A stretch of 64,000 nucleotides of DNA. It comes from Coprosoma sp963632935 (GTDB lineage Bacteria; Bacillota_I; Bacilli_A; RF39; UBA660). A model generated the notes under the pieces. It searched no databases. It was not told the DNA's origin and worked only from the letters and a program-made list of their open reading frames with translations. The position numbers and the translations under genes are program-made. Positions 1 to 8,892 of the stretch are shown in pieces (the stretch's first letter is position 1; every line of letters starts with the position of its first letter). Location: the NCBI GenBank assembly GCA_963632935.1, contig CAVGWA010000005.1, forward strand, positions 1 through 64,000. Reading direction: 5' to 3'.

Positions 1-57
1 AATATCAATTCATTTATCAAATTTATTGTTCACCAACACTATTTGACAAAGAACCTT
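1..57 (-). mobile_element. possible insertion-sequence end at the window edge
   Basis: A 21-base stretch at 37-57 reappears at 38918-38938 with one mismatch. Read on the minus strand both begin GGTTCTTTGTCAA. From memory this resembles the terminal inverted repeats of ISL3-family elements, with the tip facing the gene at 63. If so, the body of the element lies to the left of the window. No transposase is visible here, so the call is tentative. Confidence 0.3.
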
Positions 58-62
58 TTAAA

Positions 63-755
63 CTATTCCTTTTTTAATACTGGTTTACTAAATTGTTTTC
101 CACTATAACTAACCTGATAACTGCCACCTAAAGTAACATTACCATCTTTAACTGTTCTTGTTTGAAATGTAAATAAATTACTTCCAAAAGTAAAGGTATT
201 TGGATTTATATTATCTCCAGTCAAAACCAAAGACAAAATAGAATCTTTTATTTTAGCCTCATCTAAAGCAGTTTTTAAATCATATAACTTTAATCCACTA
301 TCATCATAAACTAAAAGATTAGAATTTGAAGAATTGTCAGCAATAAATAATTTATTATCAAATATTCCCATCTTTATACTACTAACATTTTCTACCTCAG
401 AAATAGCTTTTTTATCATTAACAAATAAACCTGTCTTCTTACCATTTTTGTCAGAATAAATAACAGTTACTACAATATTATCATTAATCTTAACATCATA
501 TCTTGTATATCCGCCCTTACATCCAGCATTACTCAAAGCATTATACTCATCCATTGTAACACCAAACTTGCACTTATCATTAACCTTTGGATACACCTCT
601 ACATCAAGTAGATCCTGATTATTAGAAACAGATACATTACTAGAATTTCCCTTTGATGAATTATTAATCACAACATAAGTTAAAGCAACAATTAAAATTA
701 TAACCATAACCATTAAAATATAAATTAAAATTATCTTACCCTTTTCACTCTTCAT
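63..755 (-). CDS. membrane-anchored extracytoplasmic protein of unknown function
   Basis: I do not recognise the family. The protein has about 230 residues: a short basic N terminus, one hydrophobic segment at about residues 6-28, then a Ser/Asn-rich linker and a polar domain that looks extracytoplasmic. Two cysteines (in KCKFG and AGCKGG) are close enough to form a disulfide. The ATG at 755 was chosen because AGGTGA lies five bases upstream; a GTG at 764 is the alternative. It follows dnaE by 42 bases on the same strand and may be cotranscribed, but nothing links it to replication. Its 3' side runs into the possible IS end at the window edge. Confidence 0.55.
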   Translation of the reverse strand: MKSEKGKIILIYILMVMVIILIVALTYVVINNSSKGNSSNVSVSNNQDLLDVEVYPKVNDKCKFGVTMDEYNALSNAGCKGGYTRYDVKINDNIVVTVIYSDKNGKKTGLFVNDKKAISEVENVSSIKMGIFDNKLFIADNSSNSNLLVYDDSGLKLYDLKTALDEAKIKDSILSLVLTGDNINPNTFTFGSNLFTFQTRTVKDGNVTLGGSYQVSYSGKQFSKPVLKKE

Positions 756-797
756 CCTTATCACCTATTACTAATATAACACATTTCATTTTAAATT

Positions 798-3650
798 TCA
801 ATTTTCTAACTTAACTATTTCACTTGCAATCAATTGATATTCATTAAATCTTTTCTCTACCTTACACTTTATCTTTAAAAAATCAGCAATAAACAAATTA
901 TGCTTATAAACCTTAGGGAAAACAACAACTTCTATTTGTGAAAGTTCATCACTAACAGTCAAAAAAGCCATTTTTTCCTTATTTTTAGTATCTATCTCTC
1001 TTAACTTGTCAACACTAACAATAACAGTAACATTCCTATCAAAATAATTAGCAATATTCTTTAAATCAATAATATCCTTATAAACTTTCTTATATTCACC
1101 GATTGGGTTTACAGTTAAATAAAAACCAAACACATCAAGTTCCTTTTGCATCAGCTCTTTTTTAGAAAATTCTTTAAATAAATTCAACTGAGGTTTTAAA
1201 CTATCATCAACATACCTACCAATTTCACTATAATTAATTATAATATCTAAATTATTAATTAATGTTTTCTTATTAGCAAATTCATCAAAAACACCCGCAT
1301 ATATTAAACTTTCAAATGAACTTCTACTAATATCACACCTACAAACAAAATCAAAAATATCATTAAATTTTCCTTTTTTTCTTTCGTCCAAAATCATATT
1401 TACATCAAATTTACTAACACCTTTTATAAAAGTCAAAGGAAAAATTATTCTATCATTTATCACCTTATAATCATTATCACTCAAATTTATATTAGGTTTT
1501 AAAACTTTAACTCCATTTAAACTACATTCATAAATATATTCTCTCATCTTCACTTCACTACCAGATGCGAAAGAAAGTAAATGTTTCATAAAAATAGCAG
1601 GAAAATGTGCCTTCAAATAAGCCATACGATATGAAATCATCCCATAAGCAATAGAATGAGAACGATTAAAACCATAATCAGCAAACTTAAAAATCATGTC
1701 ATAAACCCTGCTAGCAGTATTTAAATCATAACCTTTTTTTAAACTACCAGCAATAAACTTATTTTTTTCATTTAAAAGAATACGTTCACTTTTTTTACTC
1801 ATAGCTCTTCTTAATAAATCAGCCTCGGCCAAAGAATATCCAGCCATAACATTAGCAATTCTCATAATTTGTTCCTGATATACAATAATACCATATGTAG
1901 ATTCCAATATAACCTTTAAATCATCATGAAAATAATCAATCTTCTCTTCTCCATTTCTTCTTCTAATGTAAGAATCAATATTTTTCATAGGTCCTGGTCT
2001 AAATAAAGCTAAAGCAACCGCAACATCCTCAAAACTATCAGGTTTTAATCTTTTTAAAAAATTCTTCATTCCCTCAGATTCAAATTGGAAAATTCCAGCA
2101 GTTCTTCCATCTTTAAAAACATTTAAAGTTAACTCATCATCAAGTACAATATCATCAAACTTCAAATTAATATCCTTTAAAATATCAGCTATAATAGTTA
2201 AATTTTTAAGACCCAAAAAATCCATCTTTAAAAAACCTATTTTTTCTAAATGATCTTTATCATATTCACTAACAAAAAAATCATTTACCTTATCAAGGGG
2301 AATATATTCATCTAAATTATATCTTGACATAATAACCCCTGCCGCATGAAGCGAAGTATGTCGTTTTAAACCTTCAATTTTAGAAGCAATTTTATATAAA
2401 CCTTGAAACTCTTTATTAGCCTTCAAAAAATTTTTAACCTTAACGTTTTGATAATTTTGTTTTAAACTTAACCTAGAATCCAAAAGTTTACTTAACTCAT
2501 CAGTCTTTTTTGCATCAACGCCAACTATCTTACTTACATCTCTTACAGCTTGCTTAGAAGCTAAAGTATTAAAAGTAACTATCAAAGCGACTTTTTTTTG
2601 ACCATACTTTTCAATACAATATTTTATAACCTCTTCCCTTTTTGTGTCCTCAAAATCAACATCTATATCAGGCATAGTAATACGTTCAGGATTTAAAAAT
2701 CTTTCAAAAAGTAAATTATATTTAATTGGATCAATAGTAGTAATATTTAAACAATAAGCAACTAAACAGCCAGCCGCACTACCCCTACCAGGACCAACCA
2801 ATATATCATGTTCTCTCGCATATTTAATATAATCCGCAACAATTAAAAAATAATCACAAAATCCCATCTTATTAATAACATCTAACTCTTTTTTTAACCT
2901 AATCGCATACCTTTTAGAAACTTGATCACCAAAAATTCTCTTCATACCTAATATACATTGTCTTTTTAACTCCTGATAAGCATCTAAATTAGAATCATAT
3001 ACTGGAAGTAAATCATCTTCCTTTTTAATTTTTAAATTACAAATACTAACTAAATATTCATTATTTTTATCAAATCCTTTTAAAGGAAACAAACTTTTAC
3101 CTTTAAAATCATCCTCTATTTCATTAATCTTTATTCCATCACAAATTGCCTTTAAGTATTTTAAATTATTAATATCATCTTCATTTATACAAAGAATCTC
3201 ACCCATATAAATAATATTTTTATTTTTAATTTTTAATCTTTCTTCTTCATTTTTATAACCGATAAAAATATACTCATAAATATTTTTAAGTTCTCTATAA
3301 ATTTTTCCGCTTTCAAATGGAACTAAACACACAAGTCCAGATGAATATAAATTCAAATCATCAATTTTAATACTATCTTTTATAGTAACAAGTTTCATTA
3401 AATTTTTATATCCATCATAATTCATCGCATAAAATATCACGTTATAAGGAATAGAAAGTTCTAAACCAACAATAGGCTTAATGCCATTTAAAATGCATTT
3501 ATTATAAAATTCAAATGCACCATACATATTATAATCAGTAATAGTTAAAGCTTTGATATTATTTTTTAAAGCAACATCTATTAAATCATCAATTTTAATC
3601 ATACTTTTTAAAAAAGAATTATCTGTTTTTATATTAATTGGTGCATTCAT
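798..3650 (-). CDS. dnaE: DNA polymerase III subunit alpha, DnaE type
   Basis: Replicative polymerase of the C family. The palm motif PDIDVDFED at about residue 323 and the later KMDFLGL supply the three catalytic aspartates. GPGRGSAAG, the RHTSLHAAGV segment and a C-terminal OB-fold are all present. At 950 residues it is shorter than the usual 1050-1150. The N-terminal PHP domain is recognisable (TDYNMYGAFEFY) but its metal-binding HxHS motif is replaced by KTDN and the TDH motif reads TDY, so the PHP domain looks inactive. In Bacillus DnaE works beside PolC and extends primers; PolC is not in this window. The start at 3650 is preceded by AGGAGG with a seven-base spacing; an ATG at 3656 is too close to it. 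The divergent ClpX-like gene shares the upstream region. Confidence 0.95.
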   Translation of the reverse strand: MNAPINIKTDNSFLKSMIKIDDLIDVALKNNIKALTITDYNMYGAFEFYNKCILNGIKPIVGLELSIPYNVIFYAMNYDGYKNLMKLVTIKDSIKIDDLNLYSSGLVCLVPFESGKIYRELKNIYEYIFIGYKNEEERLKIKNKNIIYMGEILCINEDDINNLKYLKAICDGIKINEIEDDFKGKSLFPLKGFDKNNEYLVSICNLKIKKEDDLLPVYDSNLDAYQELKRQCILGMKRIFGDQVSKRYAIRLKKELDVINKMGFCDYFLIVADYIKYAREHDILVGPGRGSAAGCLVAYCLNITTIDPIKYNLLFERFLNPERITMPDIDVDFEDTKREEVIKYCIEKYGQKKVALIVTFNTLASKQAVRDVSKIVGVDAKKTDELSKLLDSRLSLKQNYQNVKVKNFLKANKEFQGLYKIASKIEGLKRHTSLHAAGVIMSRYNLDEYIPLDKVNDFFVSEYDKDHLEKIGFLKMDFLGLKNLTIIADILKDINLKFDDIVLDDELTLNVFKDGRTAGIFQFESEGMKNFLKRLKPDSFEDVAVALALFRPGPMKNIDSYIRRRNGEEKIDYFHDDLKVILESTYGIIVYQEQIMRIANVMAGYSLAEADLLRRAMSKKSERILLNEKNKFIAGSLKKGYDLNTASRVYDMIFKFADYGFNRSHSIAYGMISYRMAYLKAHFPAIFMKHLLSFASGSEVKMREYIYECSLNGVKVLKPNINLSDNDYKVINDRIIFPLTFIKGVSKFDVNMILDERKKGKFNDIFDFVCRCDISRSSFESLIYAGVFDEFANKKTLINNLDIIINYSEIGRYVDDSLKPQLNLFKEFSKKELMQKELDVFGFYLTVNPIGEYKKVYKDIIDLKNIANYFDRNVTVIVSVDKLREIDTKNKEKMAFLTVSDELSQIEVVVFPKVYKHNLFIADFLKIKCKVEKRFNEYQLIASEIVKLEN

Positions 3651-3705
3651 AACCATACCTCCTAACTCCATTTTACTATAATTTAAATTTTTATAAAAGA
3701 TATTA

Positions 3706-3735
3706 TTTACAACATAAATATGAATTTGCTATAAT
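3706..3735 (+). promoter_or_regulatory. sigma-A type promoter for the ClpX-like gene
   Basis: TTACAA at 3707-3712 (or TTTACA one base earlier) is followed after 17 bases by TATAAT at 3730-3735, with an extended TGC just before the -10. It lies 33 bases before the start codon. Confidence 0.6.
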
Positions 3736-3768
3736 AAATACTAAAATTATTATGAAAGTTGGTTTAAT

Positions 3769-5175
3769 ATGAAAAGCAATAATATTTTAGATGCCTTTGG
3801 ACTAGATGACATTCTCGAAAACTTATGCATCTGTAATATATTTAAAAGAAACGAAAAGATAATTAATGAACATTTAATAGTATATTTTGAAAATATAGGA
3901 CTAGATTTTGGCTTTGTTTGTAAAGATGTCAATTTATTTATCTCACTAAAAAAAGCTCCAGGAGAAGCTTTAAATATAAATGATAAAACAGATGATATTT
4001 GTGCTGTTTCATGCACATCATTAGATTTATTTTCAAACAATGTTGAAGAAATTATAAAAGAACGTTCTAAAGAAGACGGAAACTTTTATATTTTTAATGA
4101 GGAAGAAAATAACTTTGAAGAAATTAATGACGAAAAAATACTAAAACTATGTAAACACAATGATGAAGAGGAAAATTTTTCAAATTTAAATATTTCAGAA
4201 ATGTTTAATTCAATAAAACAAACAATAATTTCCCAAGATAAACAAATAATGCAAATATTAGCATCAATTTACAAAAACCAAGCAATTATTAACTCTGATT
4301 TAGATGATTTCACAATAGCTAAATTAAAAGAAAATATAATTGTATATGGTCCCACCGGTACAGGTAAGACAGAAATATTAAAACAAATAGCTAAAATGTG
4401 TGGCATCCCAATTGTAATTGAAGACGCAACCTCGTTTACAGAAGTAGGATACGTTGGAAGAAATGTGCCAGAAATGCTGAATGATCTATATAACCAAACA
4501 AATGATGACATAGATATAGCACAAAAAGGAATATTAGTTATAGATGAATTTGATAAACTAGCAAGCAGTAGTTCAAATGGAAATGAAGATGGCCCATCTA
4601 GACAAGGCGTTCAAAGGTCACTATTAAAAATATTAGATGGTGGTACAGTTTCATTCGCAGAAGATACCCTTGGTGGAGATACGATAAACTTTGACACATC
4701 AAAATTAACAGTTGTTGCCCTAGGTGCATTCGAAGGCATTACAAAAGATGAAGAATATGAAAATATAACAATTAAAGACTTTACCGAAAGAGGAATAATG
4801 AGAGAAGTAGTTGGAAGATTTTCAAAACTAGTAGCAATGAATTCGTTAAACAAAAAAGATTTTAAAAAAATACTAATAGAATCCAACTTAAGTCCATTAA
4901 ATACATATAAAAGATTCTTTGAAAGCATTGGGGTAACATTTACCTACGATGAAGAATTAATAGATTATATCACAGACGAAGCACTAGCTTTAAATCTAGG
5001 TGCGAGAAGCTTAAAAACAGTATTGGACAATATCATTAATGATAAACTTTATGAAATATTTGCTGAAGAAAAAAAAGAACTTCATCTAACAAAACCAGAA
5101 AAAAATAAATCATACATATTAAAAAATAAAAAAAGAAACAGCAAAACTTATATTGGTTTCGCACAAAATTATTAA
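3769..5175 (+). CDS. ClpX/HslU-like AAA+ unfoldase without zinc finger
   Basis: AAA+ ATPase of the ClpX/HslU group, which unfolds proteins for a partner peptidase or acts alone. Seen: Walker A GPTGTGKT, the ClpX/HslU signature TEVGYVGRNVPEML, Walker B GILVIDEFDK, an arginine-finger region (IMREVVGRF) and sensor 2 (GARSLK). The N-terminal ~140 residues are acidic and lack the paired CxxC motifs of the ClpX zinc-binding domain. The stretch that in ClpX carries the IGF loop for docking on ClpP is short and has no IGF; an IGF tripeptide does occur in the last ten residues, probably by chance. A ClpP gene is at 31877, far away. This could be a second ClpX-like protein with another job; true clpX may lie elsewhere. 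Confidence 0.8.
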   Translation: MKSNNILDAFGLDDILENLCICNIFKRNEKIINEHLIVYFENIGLDFGFVCKDVNLFISLKKAPGEALNINDKTDDICAVSCTSLDLFSNNVEEIIKERSKEDGNFYIFNEEENNFEEINDEKILKLCKHNDEEENFSNLNISEMFNSIKQTIISQDKQIMQILASIYKNQAIINSDLDDFTIAKLKENIIVYGPTGTGKTEILKQIAKMCGIPIVIEDATSFTEVGYVGRNVPEMLNDLYNQTNDDIDIAQKGILVIDEFDKLASSSSNGNEDGPSRQGVQRSLLKILDGGTVSFAEDTLGGDTINFDTSKLTVVALGAFEGITKDEEYENITIKDFTERGIMREVVGRFSKLVAMNSLNKKDFKKILIESNLSPLNTYKRFFESIGVTFTYDEELIDYITDEALALNLGARSLKTVLDNIINDKLYEIFAEEKKELHLTKPEKNKSYILKNKKRNSKTYIGFAQNY

Positions 5176-5191
5176 TTTATACCAATATTAT

Positions 5192-5220
5192 TTGACTTAT
5201 TTAACATAATATGGTAAAGT
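5192..5220 (+). promoter_or_regulatory. promoter of rpmB
   Basis: TTGACT at 5192-5197, 17-base spacer, TAAAGT at 5215-5220 with TGG before it (extended -10). It sits 33 bases upstream of the rpmB start. Confidence 0.6.
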
Positions 5221-5253
5221 TATAACCGTGAGAAAAACTTAAGGAGGGATATT

Positions 5254-5427
5254 ATGGCTAAAAAAATAACTGAAGCAAAACCTTTATTTGGTAATCGTCG
5301 TTCACATGCATTAAATGCAACAAAACACGCATTTAAACCAAATTTACAAACAGTAACAATTGATGGTAAAAAATACAGAATTACTGCTCGTGAATTAAAA
5401 ACAATTAAAAATAAATTATCTGCATAA
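5254..5427 (+). CDS. rpmB: 50S ribosomal protein L28
   Basis: A 57-residue protein beginning MAKKITEAKPLFGNRRSHAL, the typical L28 N terminus with the conserved GNxRSHA motif; the C-terminal part is rich in lysine. L28 is part of the large ribosomal subunit. A strong AAGGAGGG lies six bases before the ATG. It is a single-gene unit with its own promoter and terminator, as is common for rpmB in Bacillota. No CxxC motif, so this is the zinc-independent form. Confidence 0.93.
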   Translation: MAKKITEAKPLFGNRRSHALNATKHAFKPNLQTVTIDGKKYRITARELKTIKNKLSA

Positions 5428-5449
5428 GTTCATTATGAACTTTTTTTAT
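5426..5449 (+). terminator. rpmB terminator
   Basis: Seven-base stem AAGTTCA / TGAACTT with a three-base loop followed by a run of seven T. The stem begins with the last two bases of the stop codon. Confidence 0.8.
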
Positions 5450-5485
5450 TATCAAAAAAGAAAGCCCTGAGAGATAAGCTTTCTT
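5450..5485 (-). terminator. terminator of the two-component operon
   Basis: Minus-strand stem AAGAAAGC / GCTTTCTT (5478-5485 and 5458-5465) followed by six T. The kinase stop codon (5484-5486) overlaps the first arm. Confidence 0.75.
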
Positions 5486-6743
5486 ATTTTATTGTAAATG
5501 ATATACCAGTTCGTTCATTTTTTGCACTTACTTCATAACCAAGTAAAGACAGTGTTTGTTTAACAATAGATAAACCTAAACCAAACTGGCCTTTAATACC
5601 TTTTTTATAAGGAGTAAACATGTTGTTTAAAATATTTTCATCAATATTAGGACCGTCATTATAAAATGTAATGCGATGATTTTTAACCGTTATTTTTATT
5701 ATTTTATCAGCATAACGAATAAAATTACTTAAGATATTATCAATAATCGCTTCCCACATATCGGTCGAACCTTTAAAATCAGTTCTTTTATCTAAAATAT
5801 CGATTTGCCATTTAATATCTGGCCTTGTTATTTTAAACTTAGATACAGAATCTTCTAATATTTCAGTAACATTTATAATATCACTTTTATAATTATCCAT
5901 ATCTTTAAAATACGTTAATTTATTTAAATATAGTAAGGAGTGTACTTTAATTTCTAATTTTTTAATTTCTTGTTTAATAATTTTCAATCCGTGTTTTTCA
6001 TCCTGCATGCCATCTTCAATCGCTTCAATATATGACTTTATAACGGTGAGAGGTGTCTTAAAATCATGAGAAATATTTTGATACATTTTGTTTTTATACT
6101 CTTCTCCTTTAGAAAGAGTAAGCTTCATTTCATCAATGGCATTTGACAAGACTTTTAATTCATCATCTACTTTATAGCTATATTTATCTACATAATTTTC
6201 ATTATCTAAATTATCAACCTTTTCCTTTAAATGATGAATTTTTTGGGCGAGCAGCTGACTCCACCATGCAACTATAGCAATCATTAGTAGCAAGGTAACA
6301 AACAAGACCGGGAATAAAGCCTCTAATATATCAGTCCGCATTTGACGAATATAAGCATCACTAGTTATAGCAACACGATAACTACCTTCGTCTTTTTTTG
6401 TATAATAGTAATATGTTTTATTTTTATAAACAAATTTACCATATTCCCCTTTTATGTTTTTCATAATTTGATTAGTTGGAAGATTAGTAACTTTATCCAT
6501 ATTTTTTGACACTGTTATAACATCATTTTCAACATAAATATACGCTATTTTACTATCAATATCCTTCGAAAAAGTATCAGTCTGGACAACGTCTAATGGA
6601 TTTTTTAAATATAAATATATATTTTTCTCATAAATTGGTAATAAAACTCTAGGAAAAACAATTGCAAAACTTATATAAATCAAAGCAAACATAACTAAAA
6701 CAATAGTTAAAATTTGCCTATATAAATTATGTTTTAATTTCAT
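5484..6743 (-). CDS. sensor histidine kinase, two-component system
   Basis: Membrane histidine kinase of 419 residues. Order: first membrane segment at about 12-34, an extracytoplasmic sensor of about 105 residues, second membrane segment at about 143-165, a HAMP-like linker, then the H-box NISHDFKTPL with the phosphorylated histidine near residue 225, an N-box (DNILSNFIRYA) and G-boxes (NDGPNID, GLGLSIV). It should autophosphorylate and pass the phosphate to the regulator encoded just upstream, with which it overlaps by four bases (ATGA). The signal sensed cannot be read from sequence. The pair resembles small OmpR/EnvZ-type systems of Bacillota; no obvious target such as a transporter is adjacent. 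Confidence 0.9.
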   Translation of the reverse strand: MKLKHNLYRQILTIVLVMFALIYISFAIVFPRVLLPIYEKNIYLYLKNPLDVVQTDTFSKDIDSKIAYIYVENDVITVSKNMDKVTNLPTNQIMKNIKGEYGKFVYKNKTYYYYTKKDEGSYRVAITSDAYIRQMRTDILEALFPVLFVTLLLMIAIVAWWSQLLAQKIHHLKEKVDNLDNENYVDKYSYKVDDELKVLSNAIDEMKLTLSKGEEYKNKMYQNISHDFKTPLTVIKSYIEAIEDGMQDEKHGLKIIKQEIKKLEIKVHSLLYLNKLTYFKDMDNYKSDIINVTEILEDSVSKFKITRPDIKWQIDILDKRTDFKGSTDMWEAIIDNILSNFIRYADKIIKITVKNHRITFYNDGPNIDENILNNMFTPYKKGIKGQFGLGLSIVKQTLSLLGYEVSAKNERTGISFTIK

Positions 6744-7393
6744 GATAAGCGGTATCCATATCCATAAACTGTATTTAATCTTAACTCAGGCATTTTTTTT
6801 CTAAGTCTTCTAACTAAATCATCTACCACTCTATCACTTCCAAAGTAATCATCACCCCAAACATTTTTCAATATATGACTCCTAGAAAAAGATTTATTTT
6901 TATTATTTATAAACATTATTAATAAATTAAATTCTAAAGTAGTGAGAGAAATTTCTTTAGTTTTACTTTTAACCAATCGCTTGTCTAAATCAATTTCATA
7001 ACAGCCATACTCAACAATCTTTCCATGAGATGTATAAGTTCTTTTTATTATATTATTAACTCTTAATACCAATTCTTTGGGAGAATATGGTTTAGTAATA
7101 TAATCATCACTTCCTAATTCTAAACCAATTATTTTATCCAAATCTTGATCTCTAGCAGAAGTAAATATTACAGGAACATCTTTACTTTCTCTTAATTTTT
7201 TTATAATGTCATAACCGCTTATTTCATCGCCTAACATTATATCCAATATCCATAAATCAACTTTATCAGTTGTGTGATTTAAAGCATCAGTTCCAGAATA
7301 ATATGAAACCACTTCATATCCTTCCCTTTCAAGATAAGATTTTATAAGATCATTCAAATTTTTTTCATCTTCAACTAAACAAATTTTATACAT
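6740..7393 (-). CDS. OmpR/PhoB-family response regulator
   Basis: Response regulator of 217 residues. The receiver domain shows the acidic pair EDE near the N terminus, the phosphoacceptor Asp51 in WILDIMLG, and Lys in ITKPYSPKE. The C-terminal winged helix ends in GYGYRLS, typical of OmpR-type DNA-binding domains. It precedes and overlaps the kinase gene, so the two form one transcription unit. A leader of about 150 bases separates it from obg and contains two hairpins. Target genes are unknown. Confidence 0.92.
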   Translation of the reverse strand: MYKICLVEDEKNLNDLIKSYLEREGYEVVSYYSGTDALNHTTDKVDLWILDIMLGDEISGYDIIKKLRESKDVPVIFTSARDQDLDKIIGLELGSDDYITKPYSPKELVLRVNNIIKRTYTSHGKIVEYGCYEIDLDKRLVKSKTKEISLTTLEFNLLIMFINNKNKSFSRSHILKNVWGDDYFGSDRVVDDLVRRLRKKMPELRLNTVYGYGYRLS

Positions 7394-7535
7394 TAATTAT
7401 CGCCTCATTTAATAGTATAACACTATTTTACTGTTTTCTCATCTATCACTTCCTTTCAAGAGCTTTTCCTTCGCTCTGTAACCATAATACAAAAACATTA
7501 TGGACAAAGTTTGATAAAAATATGTGAAAATATGT
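7394..7535 (-). promoter_or_regulatory. leader region of the two-component operon
   Basis: The region holds a perfect 7-base inverted repeat, CCATAAT (7482-7488) with ATTATGG (7497-7503), and a second one, AGAGC (7459-7463) with GCTCT (7473-7477). TATACT about 25 bases before the start codon may be a -10 box, but no good -35 box pairs with it. An 11-base direct repeat (AATATGTGAAA) lies at 7518-7540. Confidence 0.35.
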
Positions 7536-7556
7536 GAAAAAAGAGTTCTACTCTTT
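7532..7556 (-). terminator. obg terminator
   Basis: Minus-strand stem AAAGAGT / ACTCTTT with loop AGA, then extra T residues. The obg stop codon TAG (7548-7550) falls at the junction of the first arm and the loop. Confidence 0.7.
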
Positions 7557-8816
7557 AAATTCGAACTCATAATTAAACATTTTAATTAAATCACCATCTT
7601 TAGCACCTAACGCTCTTAATTCATCATCAATCCCCATTTTCCTTAACTTATTAGAAAATCTAAATATAGCCTCATCAGTATCTAACCTACTCATTATTAA
7701 TAACTTTTCAACCTCTTTACCACTAATAACCCAATAATCATTTTCTTTAACAATTTTATAAGGTTTTTCTTCTTTAAACTTATAAACAACATGACTTTCA
7801 AACTTTTCACTGCTATATAAATCTTTCTTAGGAATACTATCTAAGGTATCAGCAATAACACATAAAATTTTAGAAATACCATCACCATTAATAGCTGACA
7901 TTTCATATATATCCTTATCAACTTTTTCTTTAAATAGTTCTAAATTTTTTTTAGAATCAGGCATATCCATTTTATTAGCAATAATTATTTGTGGTTTTTC
8001 TAATAACTTCTTATCAAAGTTTTCAAGTTCCTTATTAATTGTAATATAATCAATATAAGGATCATTAGTATAACCACTCATATCAATTATATGAGCAATC
8101 ACCCTAGTCCTTTCGATATGTTTTAAAAACCTATCACCAAGCCCATGACCTAAAGAAGCTCCTTCAATTAATCCTGGTAAATCAGCAACAACAAAACTAC
8201 GATTATCAATAGTTTTAACGACTCCTAAATTAGGTTTTAAAGTAGTAAAAGGATAGTCAGCAATTTTAGGTCGAGATGCAGATATTTTAGAAATAAAAGT
8301 TGACTTCCCAACAGATGGCATACCAACCAAACCAACATCAGCCATCAATTTAAGTTCAATCTTAACCTTTATTCTTTCACCAGGCTCACCATTTTCAGCA
8401 TAATGTGGAGCAGGATTAGATTGAGTAGCAAATGCCATATTTCCTCTACCACCACGGCCACCTTTAGCAATCACAAACTCTTCACCTGGTTTTGTTAAAT
8501 CAGCAATAACCAAATTAGTATCATAGTCAGTAACAACAGTTCCTTGAGGAACAGGAATTACAATATTAGACGCATTCTTACCGTGCATTCCCTTACCTAA
8601 ACCATTTTCACCATGATAACCCTTAATAATTTTTTTATACTTAAAATCAACTAAAGTATTAAGACCCAAATCAACCTTAAAAATAATATCAGAACCTTTT
8701 CCTCCATTACCACCAAAAGGGCCTCCCATAGCAACATATTTTTCTCTTCTAAAAGCTAAGCAGCCATCTCCACCACTGCCAGCAATCAATTCAACTAAAG
8801 CTTCATCTATAAACAT
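7548..8816 (-). CDS. obg: GTPase ObgE/CgtA
   Basis: Essential GTPase involved in 50S maturation, stress response and, in Bacillus, sporulation onset. Three domains are visible: the glycine-rich Obg fold (GGxGG repeats over residues 1-155), the G domain with GMPSVGKST (G1), DLPGLIEG (G3) and NKMD (G4), and a C-terminal OCT domain ending near residue 420. The length of 422 residues matches Bacillus Obg (428). AAGGAG precedes the ATG. It has its own promoter and terminator, so it is probably monocistronic; in Bacillus obg sits next to spo0B, which is absent here. Confidence 0.96.
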   Translation of the reverse strand: MFIDEALVELIAGSGGDGCLAFRREKYVAMGGPFGGNGGKGSDIIFKVDLGLNTLVDFKYKKIIKGYHGENGLGKGMHGKNASNIVIPVPQGTVVTDYDTNLVIADLTKPGEEFVIAKGGRGGRGNMAFATQSNPAPHYAENGEPGERIKVKIELKLMADVGLVGMPSVGKSTFISKISASRPKIADYPFTTLKPNLGVVKTIDNRSFVVADLPGLIEGASLGHGLGDRFLKHIERTRVIAHIIDMSGYTNDPYIDYITINKELENFDKKLLEKPQIIIANKMDMPDSKKNLELFKEKVDKDIYEMSAINGDGISKILCVIADTLDSIPKKDLYSSEKFESHVVYKFKEEKPYKIVKENDYWVISGKEVEKLLIMSRLDTDEAIFRFSNKLRKMGIDDELRALGAKDGDLIKMFNYEFEFKE

Positions 8817-8839
8817 AACAATCGCTCCTTACTAAATAC

Positions 8840-8868
8840 ATTATACATTAAAGCATAGATAATAACAA
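8840..8868 (-). promoter_or_regulatory. promoter of obg
   Basis: On the minus strand TTGTTA (8863-8868), 17-base spacer, TATAAT (8840-8845), with TG directly before the -10. It starts just after the terminator of the upstream gene. Confidence 0.7.
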
Positions 8869-8892
8869 GAAAAACACATCGACGATGTGTTT
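8866..8892 (-). terminator. terminator of the pilin-like LRR gene
   Basis: Minus-strand stem AAACACATC / GATGTGTTT with a three-base loop, followed by a T-rich tract. The stem overlaps two bases of the stop codon at 8891-8893. Confidence 0.75.

Noticed and set aside
7510..7540. Short direct repeat AATATGTGAAA as a possible CRISPR or regulator array.
   Set aside because: Only two adjacent copies of 11 bases, without spacers.
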